This document shows positions 30,979 through 39,333 of a DNA stretch of 64,000 bases, piece by piece. Made by a program: the position numbers and the translations under genes. The stretch comes from Bacillota bacterium. GTDB taxonomy: Bacteria > Bacillota > Clostridia > Christensenellales > DTU072. The stretch lies in contig JAEXAB010000003.1 in the NCBI GenBank assembly GCA_023394875.1, forward strand, positions 434,001 through 498,000, in the 5' to 3' direction. Position 1 is the first letter of the stretch; each line of letters begins with the position of its first letter. Under the pieces are notes generated by a model. That model had not been told where the DNA came from. It searched no databases and saw nothing but the letters and a program-made list of their open reading frames with translations.

Positions 30979-31007
30979 CGTATAACGCAAAAAGCACTTT
31001 TTGTAAA
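30979..31007 (-). promoter_or_regulatory. Possible promoter of the ABC/Ig-like operon
   Basis: On the minus strand, TTTACA (31007-31002) and TATACG (30984-30979) are 17 bp apart. The -10 is imperfect, so this is tentative. Confidence 0.4.
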
Positions 31008-31040
31008 AGCGCACGAAAACAAAAGTAATTATTCTAAAAT

Positions 31041-31478
31041 TTACTGCAATAGCGCCAAACTTGGCTTGTGAAACAGCAGCATAGGCTCTTTAACGGGCGC
31101 GCTTTTTAATAAAGCGGTAGTGTCCGAAAGTCTGCTGCATTTGTTGTGGGAATGCAAAAAGTAATTAAAAATCATTAATAAGAAAGCGGCAAACTCCATT
31201 AGCATAAGCACAATAACAGGCATTATGTGGTTCATGGCAAATTCGGCAAAGAAAATGCCGCCGCTTTGTCCCATGCTAAAAATAAGACCGCCAAACGTCG
31301 CTATTACAAAGGACAGGAAGTTGGCGAAATTTTTGAAAACGTAACTAATAAGAATCACCCATCTATCGGTCATTTCCGATATCTGAGTACGGAAAAGAAT
31401 CAGCGCGCAAAGCAAGAAACACACCGAAAGATTACCGTTTATTGTTGCATAAAAACCGTCCATTATTAGATTTTTCAT
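31041..31478 (-). CDS. Small unknown membrane protein, possibly leaderless
   Basis: 145 aa from the ATG at 31478. Three hydrophobic segments (about residues 15-32, 42-75 and 85-115) are followed by a polar tail rich in Ser, Lys and Leu. I do not recognise the family. The open frame reaches to 31547, but a consensus promoter lies inside that extension, so those codons are unlikely to be translated. The ATG at 31478 comes 6 bases after the -10 and has no ribosome site, so the mRNA would be leaderless. It runs divergently from the Fur-family gene. No terminator was seen after the stop. Confidence 0.5.
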   Translation of the reverse strand: MKNLIMDGFYATINGNLSVCFLLCALILFRTQISEMTDRWVILISYVFKNFANFLSFVIATFGGLIFSMGQSGGIFFAEFAMNHIMPVIVLMLMEFAAFLLMIFNYFLHSHNKCSRLSDTTALLKSAPVKEPMLLFHKPSLALLQ

Positions 31479-31484
31479 AGCATT

Positions 31485-31513
31485 ATTATACTTAATATAT
31501 ACTTTTATGTCAA
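31485..31513 (-). promoter_or_regulatory. Consensus promoter abutting the start of the small membrane protein
   Basis: Minus strand TTGACA (31513-31508) and TATAAT (31490-31485), 17-bp spacer. The predicted start of transcription is at or near the A of the ATG at 31478. Confidence 0.8.
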
Positions 31514-31572
31514 ACAAAATCACATATAGTGGCATTTTCGCAGCCAATTTTCACAAAAATTTATAATTTTAC

Positions 31573-31601
31573 TTGACATAAATTTTCTATTATGATATGA
31601 T
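31573..31601 (+). promoter_or_regulatory. Promoter of the Fur-family gene
   Basis: TTGACA (31573-31578) and TATGAT (31596-31601), 17-bp spacer. The -10 overlaps the first bases of the Fur box. Confidence 0.85.
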
Positions 31602-31617
31602 AATGATAATCATTATC
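31599..31617 (+). promoter_or_regulatory. Perfect 19-bp Fur box
   Basis: GATAATGATAATCATTATC, identical to the classical Fur consensus and holding the TGATAAT-N-ATTATCA 7-1-7 palindrome. It covers the -10 and start site of the regulator gene, so binding should block transcription of the regulator and of reverse rubrerythrin. A PerR box would have TTATAAT instead of TGATAAT. Confidence 0.9.
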
Positions 31618-31629
31618 AATAAGGATATT

Positions 31630-31998
31630 ATGAAGAACACACAGCAAAGGGAAGAAATATTCAGACACCTAACTAAAACTACCTCACATCCCACTGCGGA
31701 GGAAGTTTATTTTGAAGTCAAAAAAGTCCTCCCCAACGTAGGAATAGCCACCGTTTACCGTAATTTGCGTAATCTTAGGTCAAATAATGAAATAAATTGC
31801 GTACAGTCAACTGACGGCAAAGAGCATTTTGACGCCAACCTTTCCCCTCACGCTCATTTTACTTGCGAAAGTTGCGGCAAAATTACCGACATTTTTCTTA
31901 GTGAAGAACAAAGCAAAATGCTGTATACTATAAGCGATGGAAGACTCCAGCTAAATTACTACGGACTGTGCCCCGATTGCGAAAAAACAAAAAATTAA
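31630..31998 (+). CDS. Fur-family metal/peroxide regulator
   Basis: 122 aa, shorter than usual (about 140-150). It has an N-terminal winged helix (HPTAEEVYFEVKKVLPNVGIATVYRNLRNL, about residues 19-50), then the metal-binding hinge with HFDANLSPHAHFTC and two CxxC zinc pairs (CESC and CPDC). The start at 31630 follows AAGGA; the frame upstream runs through the Fur box and promoter. Gene order with reverse rubrerythrin is typical of PerR in clostridia, whereas the box is of Fur type, so Fur versus PerR is left open. It is almost certainly autoregulated. Confidence 0.85.
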   Translation: MKNTQQREEIFRHLTKTTSHPTAEEVYFEVKKVLPNVGIATVYRNLRNLRSNNEINCVQSTDGKEHFDANLSPHAHFTCESCGKITDIFLSEEQSKMLYTISDGRLQLNYYGLCPDCEKTKN

Positions 31999-32023
31999 AC
32001 ATATAAAAAGGAGAATATTTATT

Positions 32024-32554
32024 ATGAAGTATGTATGTTCCGTTTGCGGTTATACCACCGATTCTTTACCCGAAGCTTGCCCTATCTGCAAGGCAGTCAA
32101 AGAAAAATTCAACGCAGTCAGCGAAGAAGTGACTTTCGTAGCCGAACATAAAGTAGGCGAAGCCAAAGGCGTGGAAATGGATATTATCGACGATTTGAGA
32201 ATGAATTTCAACGGCGAATGCAGCGAAGTAGGCATGTACCTTGCTATGAGCAGAGTTGCCGACCGTCAAGGCTTCCCCGAAATTGCCGAAGCTTATAAGA
32301 GAATTGCTTTCGAAGAGGCAGAACACGCCGCTAAGTTTGCCGAACTTCTAGGTGAAGTAGTTACCGACAGCACCAAAGAAAATCTTACTTTGCGCGTAAA
32401 CGCAGAGAGCGGAGCCTGCATGGGCAAACTTGACCTAGCTATGAGAGCAAAACAAAGAGGCTACGACGCTATTCACGACACCGTTCACGAAATGGCAAAG
32501 GACGAAGCCAGACACGGCAAAGCCTTCCAAGGACTTCTAAAAAGATATTTCTAA
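32024..32554 (+). CDS. Reverse rubrerythrin
   Basis: 176 aa non-haem iron peroxidase. An N-terminal rubredoxin-type domain (CSVCG...CPICK, residues about 5-25) precedes the ferritin-like four-helix diiron domain (ExxH motifs EEAEHAAKFAE at about 97 and DEARHG at about 165). That is the reverse of classical rubrerythrin. In clostridia these proteins reduce H2O2 and O2 with NADH-derived electrons. It lies 25 bases after the Fur-family gene with its own AAAGGAG site and no promoter, so it should be induced when the regulator leaves its box. Confidence 0.93.
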   Translation: MKYVCSVCGYTTDSLPEACPICKAVKEKFNAVSEEVTFVAEHKVGEAKGVEMDIIDDLRMNFNGECSEVGMYLAMSRVADRQGFPEIAEAYKRIAFEEAEHAAKFAELLGEVVTDSTKENLTLRVNAESGACMGKLDLAMRAKQRGYDAIHDTVHEMAKDEARHGKAFQGLLKRYF

Positions 32555-32574
32555 AATTGATTTATAAAAAAATT

Positions 32575-32604
32575 AACTCCCCCGTTTTTGCGGGGGGGTT
32601 TTTT
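32575..32604. terminator. Terminator between reverse rubrerythrin and the GH13 gene
   Basis: The 10-bp stem AACTCCCCCG / CGGGGGGGTT (32575-32584 and 32591-32600, one G-U pair) with loop TTTTTG is followed by a T run. The minus-strand side also gives an A-rich/T-rich flank, so it may also end the glycogen operon that converges here. Confidence 0.85.
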
Positions 32605-32605
32605 G

Positions 32606-34366
32606 TTATTTGATTACTATTTCGTAGGTTATTTCTTTGGCGTTAACTTTTAACGTGATATTGCCCCTTTCTATAATTACTTCGTTTCCTGACCCTGTCA
32701 CTTTGGCTTGGGCGCAGAAATCTTCTTTGTGCTCTCTGCGTAAATTACCTAAGTAGCGGTAATGCTCAAGCAATTGTTTGTCGATATTATCCCAACTAAA
32801 GGGTCGGCGGTTAATTGGGTCTTCAAAGCCTTGCATACCTATTTCATCGCCGTAATAAAGGCTGGGCACTCCCGGTAAGAAGTATTGCAGACAGCTGGCA
32901 AGCTTTAGTTTCTTTCTGCCATCGGCGTACTGCTCTTTTGTCATGCGGAAATCCTTCTTTTCCTGCTTGGTCATACTGCAATGAGTTTTGGCGGCAAGGG
33001 CGTTTATGGCTCTTACCGTATCGTGACTGTCAATAAGAGTCATACAAACGTCTAGGCTCATTTTGGGATAATTTTCTATAATCGTCATAGTCTGGTCGGC
33101 GAAAAGTTCTCCGTCATGACCGTTAAGATATTCCAGTATGGAATCCTTAAAAACGTAGTTCATAACTCCGTCTAATTCTTTTCCGCGGAAATACTCTCTT
33201 TCTTCGCCGTAGCTGTGTTTGGTGGTCGCATCCTCCCAAACCTCTCCGATTACCAAACAATCTTGGGAACATTTTTTGATCCGCGCCGTTATGGTTTTCA
33301 AAAATTCAGAGCTTAGTTCGTCAACTACGTCCAGTCTCCAACCCTTAACGCCCATATCCGTCCACTTGGATATAATGCCGTCTTCTCCTGCTATTAGCTC
33401 ATGATAGCCTTTGGCGTCTCTTGCTACCGTAGGCACTACGGTTATTCCCCACCAGCACTTATACGTGTCAGGAAAGTCGATAAAAGTAAACCAGTCGTAA
33501 TAAGGACTTTTTTTGGATTGATATGCTCCAACGCTTTCAAAATGATTAAACTTGTTAAAATAAACACTGTCGGCGCCGGTATGGTTAAACACTCCGTCAA
33601 GTATTATAGAAATACCTTTTTCCCCCGCTTTATTAATTAGTGCCTGAAACTCCTCTTCCGTCCCTAGCATAGGGTCGATTTTTGTATAGTCGGCGGTGTC
33701 GTAGCGGTGGTTGCTGTTGGATAAAAATATCGGGGATAAGTAAATTGCGGTAACCCCCAGTTTGTATAGGTAATCCAATTTAGAAATTATACCGCGGAAG
33801 TTCCCGCCGTAAAAATCGTTGGCTCTGTACACTCCGTCGGGGTCTATTATAGTTACGTCCTCTTCCCATTTTTTGGCTGCGCCGTAGCGGGGCGGATAAT
33901 ACTCTCCCTCATGGCAAAACCTGTCGGCGAAGATATGATAAACCACTCCGCCCTTAAAATAATCGGGGGTGGAATAGGCTTTTTCGTATACCGAAAGTTG
34001 CCATTCGGGAAGCCAATCTCCCATTATAGCTTGTCCGTTGTAGCCTCTTCCCACAAAGCTTGTAGTGTTCCCGCGCTTGATTTCGAACCTATAAAAATAT
34101 GTGCCTTCCCGTTCTACAGCAAACTCCAAAGAGAACATGTCATAATTACCCTCGCTATATTCCTTGGTAAGCTCAAAATTTTCGTGGTGGTCGTTGCGGC
34201 GAAGAATCATAATGACTCTCTCGGCGTTGAAAGTCTTCTTTACGGGAAAATAAATACTAACCCTTTGGGCAGTGGCTACTGCGCCAAAGGGCTGTTTGTA
34301 TTTTATATCGCGGGAATTAAAAAGCAGGGTACTAGACCTTTGTGAGGTTCCAAATGCGGGTTGCAT
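32606..34366 (-). CDS. GH13 alpha-glucosidase/neopullulanase-type amylase
   Basis: 586 aa cytoplasmic glycoside hydrolase. An N-terminal beta domain (about residues 30-110, CBM34-like) precedes the GH13 barrel with region I DGVFNHTG, region II GWRLDVVDE (catalytic Asp), region III VIGEVWED (catalytic Glu) and region IV LIDSHDT. There is no signal peptide. I chose the ATG at 34366 because GGAGG is placed just before it; it overlaps glgP by 35 bases. A longer frame to 34420 has no site. As the last gene of the glycogen operon, it probably opens alpha-1,6 or alpha-1,4 links in phosphorylase limit dextrins, since no glgX is present here. Exact bond preference is not shown. Confidence 0.85.
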   Translation of the reverse strand: MQPAFGTSQRSSTLLFNSRDIKYKQPFGAVATAQRVSIYFPVKKTFNAERVIMILRRNDHHENFELTKEYSEGNYDMFSLEFAVEREGTYFYRFEIKRGNTTSFVGRGYNGQAIMGDWLPEWQLSVYEKAYSTPDYFKGGVVYHIFADRFCHEGEYYPPRYGAAKKWEEDVTIIDPDGVYRANDFYGGNFRGIISKLDYLYKLGVTAIYLSPIFLSNSNHRYDTADYTKIDPMLGTEEEFQALINKAGEKGISIILDGVFNHTGADSVYFNKFNHFESVGAYQSKKSPYYDWFTFIDFPDTYKCWWGITVVPTVARDAKGYHELIAGEDGIISKWTDMGVKGWRLDVVDELSSEFLKTITARIKKCSQDCLVIGEVWEDATTKHSYGEEREYFRGKELDGVMNYVFKDSILEYLNGHDGELFADQTMTIIENYPKMSLDVCMTLIDSHDTVRAINALAAKTHCSMTKQEKKDFRMTKEQYADGRKKLKLASCLQYFLPGVPSLYYGDEIGMQGFEDPINRRPFSWDNIDKQLLEHYRYLGNLRREHKEDFCAQAKVTGSGNEVIIERGNITLKVNAKEITYEIVIK

Positions 34367-36746
34367 ATTCCTCCACGCTTCTGTCTGCGGCGAAGAATCC
34401 CGCCTTGGCAATATTAACAAGGCTCATTCTTCCCCAACGGTATTTGTCAAGGTAGGCGGCATTCAATCTGTCTTGCGCGTCTACGTAGCTGGAGAAATCG
34501 GCAAGGCACATATAGGGGTCGGCTTGAGAACCTCTTCCTATAGTAAGACTGTCGGCTATTTCGCTGAAAGTAACGTTGTTTATTCCGTTTCTTAGCATAT
34601 CGATAATATTCTTTATGCGTCTGTCGGTGTTATAGTAGTTGGTAGGATTGTATCCGTCGCAATAGAGTCTTTCCACTTCGTCGGCGAACATACCGAAAAT
34701 AAATATGTTTTCATCGCCCACTCTCTCGTGTATTTCTACGTTAGCGCCGTCCATTGTACCCATGGTAACAGCTCCGCTAATCATAAACTTCATATTGCCG
34801 GTACCGCTAGCTTCTTTACCCGCAATGGATATTTGTTCGCTAACATCGCTTGCCGGCATAATGATTTCTGCCAAAGATACACGGTAATTTTCTACAAACA
34901 CAATTTTGATTTTGTCTTTTATGGACTTATCGTTGTTGATTAAATCTCCCATACAGCAGATAAGGCGTATTATTTGCTTAGCCATAAAATAACTGCTTGC
35001 CGCTTTGGCTCCGAAAATAAAGGTTCTCGGCACAATGTCTAAGTCGGGATTGGCTTTTAACCTATTATACAGTTCCAAAATGTGCAGCGCGTTAAGTAAC
35101 TGACGCTTATATTCGTGCAGTCTCTTTACTTGCACGTCAAAAATAGAATCCGGGTCAATAAGAACGTTATTCTTATTCTTGATATACTCGGCAAGTTTAA
35201 TCTTATTCTTTTTCTTAATCTCAAAAAGCTCGTCAACGGACTCTTTATTATGTTGGAATTTTAGCAGTTCTTCCAATTTTGACGCGTCTTTTAACCAGCC
35301 GTCCCCTATCCTGTCGGTAATAAAATCAGCCAACAGCGGGTTAGCCTCGCCAACCCAGCGGCGGTGAGTAATGCCGTTGGTTACGTTAGTAAACTTTTCG
35401 GGCGCAACTTTGTAATAGTCGGCAAAAACGCTGTTTTTAAGAATGTTACTGTGGAGCATAGAAACGCCGTTTATGGTGTGGGAAGCCGCCAAGCAGAGAT
35501 TAGCCATTTTTACAATACCGTCACTCATAATAGCGTTTGCCGCAATTTTATCCCATTGATTAGGATAAACCTTCCAAAGTTCGGCGCAGTAACGTTGATT
35601 GATTTCGTTTACTATCTGGAAAATACGGGGCAACAAGGACTTAAACAAGTCTTGCGGCCAGATTTCCAAAGCTTCCTGCATAACGGTGTGGTTGGTGTAA
35701 GATATAGTTTCGTTAATAATCTTCCAAGCGTCGTCCCAAGTGTAGCCGTATTCGTCAAGCAAAATCCTTAATAATTCTGGGATACAAAGGGTGGGGTGGG
35801 TATCGTTTATGTGAATAGCCACTTTTTCTCCTAAGTTGTCCAAAGACTCGTTATACTTTAGGTGCTTTTTCAAGATACTTTGAATGGACGCGCTGACAAA
35901 GAAATATTGTTGGCGTAAACGAAGAGACTTACCTTCATAATGATTGTCGGCAGGGTAAAGAACCTTGCTTATAGCTTCCGCCATCGCTTTAGCCTCAATA
36001 GCTTTTACATATTCTCCGCGGCTAAATAAAGTCATATCAAAGCCCATCGGAGCCTTTGCGCTCCAAAGTCTTAGCGTATTTACCGCGTCACTTTCATAAC
36101 CGCTTACGTTCATATCGTAAGGTACGGCAAGAATTATCGTCGCGTTCTTTTGAGTTATGGTAAGTTTATTGTCATTCCAAGTTTCTTCCACAGTCCCGCC
36201 GAATTTTACTTCGCAGGTGTCCTCTTCTCTGGGATTTAGCCATACGTCGCCTTGGTTAAGCCAATCGTCGGGCAATTCCATCTGCCAGCCGTCTACTATT
36301 CTCTGTTTGAAAATACCGTAGTCGTATCTGATACTAAAACCGCCTGCGGCGTAACCGCAACTGGTTAAGCTGTCCATATAAGCGGCGGCAAGACGGCCTA
36401 ACCCGCCGTTACCTAAACCTGCATCGGGCTCGATTTCCATAAGCTTACTTATGTCAAAACCCATTTCCGATACTGCTTTTGTGGCTTCTTTTAATATACC
36501 CATATTAAATAGGTGGTTGCGTAACGATCTTCCCAGCAAAAATTCCATAGACATATAATAAATTTGCTTTGTGCCGCTGCCGCGCACCTTTTTCTTAAAA
36601 TCCAGTCTCTTTTGTGTCAGAACGTCTTTTACAACAAGGCAAACCGCCCTGTACATTATCTGTTCGCTAGCCTCTTCGACTTTAATACCGAACATTTTGG
36701 CCAATTTTTGTTCAATCAGCTCTTGAAACTCCTTGCTGCTTACCAT
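34332..36746 (-). CDS. glgP: Glycogen phosphorylase
   Basis: 804 aa PLP enzyme releasing glucose-1-phosphate from glycogen; usual family length. The PLP-binding segment GTGNMKFMISGAVTMGT with the Schiff-base Lys is near residue 650, and the N-terminal QKRLDFKKKVRGSG and SMEFLLGRSLRNHL motifs are also clear. It starts 20 bases after glgA stops and ends inside the 5' end of the GH13 gene. Confidence 0.97.
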   Translation of the reverse strand: MVSSKEFQELIEQKLAKMFGIKVEEASEQIMYRAVCLVVKDVLTQKRLDFKKKVRGSGTKQIYYMSMEFLLGRSLRNHLFNMGILKEATKAVSEMGFDISKLMEIEPDAGLGNGGLGRLAAAYMDSLTSCGYAAGGFSIRYDYGIFKQRIVDGWQMELPDDWLNQGDVWLNPREEDTCEVKFGGTVEETWNDNKLTITQKNATIILAVPYDMNVSGYESDAVNTLRLWSAKAPMGFDMTLFSRGEYVKAIEAKAMAEAISKVLYPADNHYEGKSLRLRQQYFFVSASIQSILKKHLKYNESLDNLGEKVAIHINDTHPTLCIPELLRILLDEYGYTWDDAWKIINETISYTNHTVMQEALEIWPQDLFKSLLPRIFQIVNEINQRYCAELWKVYPNQWDKIAANAIMSDGIVKMANLCLAASHTINGVSMLHSNILKNSVFADYYKVAPEKFTNVTNGITHRRWVGEANPLLADFITDRIGDGWLKDASKLEELLKFQHNKESVDELFEIKKKNKIKLAEYIKNKNNVLIDPDSIFDVQVKRLHEYKRQLLNALHILELYNRLKANPDLDIVPRTFIFGAKAASSYFMAKQIIRLICCMGDLINNDKSIKDKIKIVFVENYRVSLAEIIMPASDVSEQISIAGKEASGTGNMKFMISGAVTMGTMDGANVEIHERVGDENIFIFGMFADEVERLYCDGYNPTNYYNTDRRIKNIIDMLRNGINNVTFSEIADSLTIGRGSQADPYMCLADFSSYVDAQDRLNAAYLDKYRWGRMSLVNIAKAGFFAADRSVEEYATRIWNLTKV

Positions 36747-36766
36747 TATTACTCCTTAGTTTTGTA

Positions 36767-38182
36767 TTATAAATTTTTATAAAGCTGCATGTACTCTTTA
36801 GCAGACGCCTTCCAGCTGTAATCAGCGGTCATGGCGTTGTTTATGCATGCGCTCCATTCTTCCTTTTTGTAGTACGTTGATACAGCTCTTCTGATTGCGT
36901 CAAGCATATCATAAGCGTTGTAGCTCTTAAACGTAAATCCGCGCCCGCTTTTTTCCATAGGATTAAAGGGGATAACGGTGTCTTTCAGTCCGCCCGTCTC
37001 TCTTACTATCGGTATACTGCCATAACGCATAGCTATCATCTGGCTCAAACCGCACGGTTCGAACTTACTGGGCATCAAAAACATATCGCTGCCGGCATAA
37101 ATCTTGCTGGCTATGTCCTGAGAAAAGTTGATTATAACGGCTAATTTGTTGGCATATCTATGTGCAAGCTCGGTTAAAGCCGTCTCATATTTCCAATCCC
37201 CCGTTCCCAAAATTACCATTTGGATATCAAAGGAAAGTATCTCTTCAATTACTTCCATAACCAAATCCATTCCCTTTTGGTTGGTAAGTCTTGTTACCAT
37301 ACCGATAAGGGGCATATTAAGGGAAGGAAGATTAACTAGCTCTTGCAGACCTTTCTTATTAGGCTCTTTCTTTGCAACAGTCTTTGCCGAATAGTTACTG
37401 AACAACGCTATATCGTGCAAGGGGTTGTAAAGTTTGGTATCTATGCCGTTAATTATACCACATATCTTATAGCTTCTTTTGCTGAGAATATTTTCCAAAC
37501 CGTATGCAAAATATGGATGCAAAATCTCCTGAGCGTAGGTTTTGGATACCGTAGTGACCGCATTGGCACCCTCAATGCCCGCTTTCAGCATATTTGCGCA
37601 GTTGTTGTATTCCACTATGCTTGACTTGGCGGCAGGAATGCCGAATACGTCGCTAATACAACTTCTATCCATATTTCCTTGAAACTCTATGTTGTGTATA
37701 GTGAGTACGGTTTTTATATCGGTATAGCCTTTTTCACTGCGGTAGAAAGAATCAAGCATTACGGGAAGCAAACCTGTCTGCCAGTCGTTGCAGTGAATAA
37801 CTTCGGGATAAAATTCAATTAGGGGTAGAACTTCCAACACAGCCTTACTAAAGAAAGCAAACCTTTCTCCATCGTCATAGTGACCGTAAACGCCGCCCCT
37901 CTTAAAATAATATTCATTATCGATAAAGTAATAAATTACTCCTTCGTAATTATAAGTAAACACTCCCGCGTATTGTTGGCGCCAACCTAAGGTAACCACC
38001 TTGGAGCCAATAAACTGCATTGTTTGTCTGAAAGTACAACTTATGTTCTCATATAGAGGCATAATTACTCTTACGTCTTGTTTTTCTTTGCTGAGAGCCT
38101 GCGGTAGCGCGGCGCTGACGTCACCTAAACCGCCCGTTCTCAAAAAAGGTCCTGCTTCACTTGTAGCGAACAATATTTTCAT
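36767..38182 (-). CDS. glgA: Glycogen synthase (ADP-glucose)
   Basis: 471 aa GT5 glucosyltransferase that elongates alpha-1,4-glucan from ADP-glucose. The N-terminal nucleotide-sugar loop reads RTGGLGDVSAALP, where the family normally has KxGGLGD (Lys to Arg at about residue 17). Further motifs are HNDWQTGLLPV-like HCNDWQTG (about 130), GTGDW (about 315) and the C-terminal PSKFEPCGLSQM (about 372). AGGAGG is 7 bases before ATG. Middle gene of the glg operon. Confidence 0.96.
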   Translation of the reverse strand: MKILFATSEAGPFLRTGGLGDVSAALPQALSKEKQDVRVIMPLYENISCTFRQTMQFIGSKVVTLGWRQQYAGVFTYNYEGVIYYFIDNEYYFKRGGVYGHYDDGERFAFFSKAVLEVLPLIEFYPEVIHCNDWQTGLLPVMLDSFYRSEKGYTDIKTVLTIHNIEFQGNMDRSCISDVFGIPAAKSSIVEYNNCANMLKAGIEGANAVTTVSKTYAQEILHPYFAYGLENILSKRSYKICGIINGIDTKLYNPLHDIALFSNYSAKTVAKKEPNKKGLQELVNLPSLNMPLIGMVTRLTNQKGMDLVMEVIEEILSFDIQMVILGTGDWKYETALTELAHRYANKLAVIINFSQDIASKIYAGSDMFLMPSKFEPCGLSQMIAMRYGSIPIVRETGGLKDTVIPFNPMEKSGRGFTFKSYNAYDMLDAIRRAVSTYYKKEEWSACINNAMTADYSWKASAKEYMQLYKNL

Positions 38183-38220
38183 TTTTTGTACCTCCTATTA
38201 GTTACTGACACCTTTTTTAG

Positions 38221-39333
38221 TTATACTTTTTTGCCTTTTACAATTACTATCGGGTAGGTAATAAAGCCCGAAATGTTTCTGTTGTCGGTAATAGTTACGT
38301 CCTTGTCGGTAATGGCATATTGTAAGGAAGAGTTCTTGCCCACAATGCCGTTTTCCATAACTATAGAATTCTTAACAACCGCCCCTTCTTCTATTCTTAC
38401 GTTACGGAATAGTATGGAGTTTTCTACCGTTCCGTTAATAATACAGCCGTCGGCTAGAAGAGAATTCGTTACTTTTGCCCCTGCCTTATAGACGGTAGGC
38501 ACGCTGTCTTTAACCTTAGTATAAATCTTGCTTTCACCCTCAAACAGAGCGCATCTTGTTTCATAGTTAAGTAAGTTCATACTTTCCGAATAATAAGTCT
38601 TTACGTCGTCGATTATAGCGGCGTAGCTCTCTACTTTATATGAATATACGCTCTTTTCTTCCACTAGTTTGAAAAGAATATCCTTTTCGAAGTCCACTAG
38701 TCCGCGCGCATAAGCCTTTTGAACCAGCTCTATTAACAAGTCCTTACTCATTACGTAGGCGTTAAGGGAGATTAGCTTTTCTTCGGTGCCGGCAAATTCG
38801 GTTTCGTAAATATCCGTTATAGCTTCGTCGGCATCGGTTTCTAATACTATTCTTCTTGAAGTTGTGGTATATCCGGTGTGGCTAAGTACCGTTACTTTGG
38901 CTTTTTTGTCAAGATGGAATTTGAACACTTCGGAAATGTCAATATTCATAGCGATATTGCAGTTGCTTATAAATACGTATTCTTCCTTGGAGCGGGTCAA
39001 AAAGCTCATTATGCTATAAATAGCTTCTATTTTTCCCTTATAAACGTCGCGGGTGGAGTTATAAACAAAGGGAGGGAATACGCTTATTCCGCCGTTTTTC
39101 CTATTTAAGTCCCAGTCTCTACCTTGTCTGATGTGGTCCATTAATGACTGGTAGTTGCTTCTGGTTACTATGCCTATTTGAGTTACTCCGCTGTTAACAA
39201 GGTTACTTAAAGTAAAGTCAATTAGTCTATATCTTCCTCCGAAAGGAAGGGAGGCGGTGGTTCTGTGCAAAGTCAGTTCGTTTAATTTGCTTTCATTGCC
39301 CGAAGCAAAAAGAATACTCATCATATTGTTCAT
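38221..39333 (-). CDS. glgD: GlgD subunit of glucose-1-phosphate adenylyltransferase
   Basis: 370 aa GlgC-like protein lacking the catalytic GGxGTR loop at the N-terminus (here SILFASGNESKLNEL). It keeps FGGRYRLIDFTLSN and a C-terminal left-handed beta-helix. GlgD is the regulatory partner that forms a GlgC/GlgD heterotetramer in Firmicutes and raises its activity. The start overlaps the glgC stop by one base, so the two are coupled. Confidence 0.94.
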   Translation of the reverse strand: MNNMMSILFASGNESKLNELTLHRTTASLPFGGRYRLIDFTLSNLVNSGVTQIGIVTRSNYQSLMDHIRQGRDWDLNRKNGGISVFPPFVYNSTRDVYKGKIEAIYSIMSFLTRSKEEYVFISNCNIAMNIDISEVFKFHLDKKAKVTVLSHTGYTTTSRRIVLETDADEAITDIYETEFAGTEEKLISLNAYVMSKDLLIELVQKAYARGLVDFEKDILFKLVEEKSVYSYKVESYAAIIDDVKTYYSESMNLLNYETRCALFEGESKIYTKVKDSVPTVYKAGAKVTNSLLADGCIINGTVENSILFRNVRIEEGAVVKNSIVMENGIVGKNSSLQYAITDKDVTITDNRNISGFITYPIVIVKGKKV

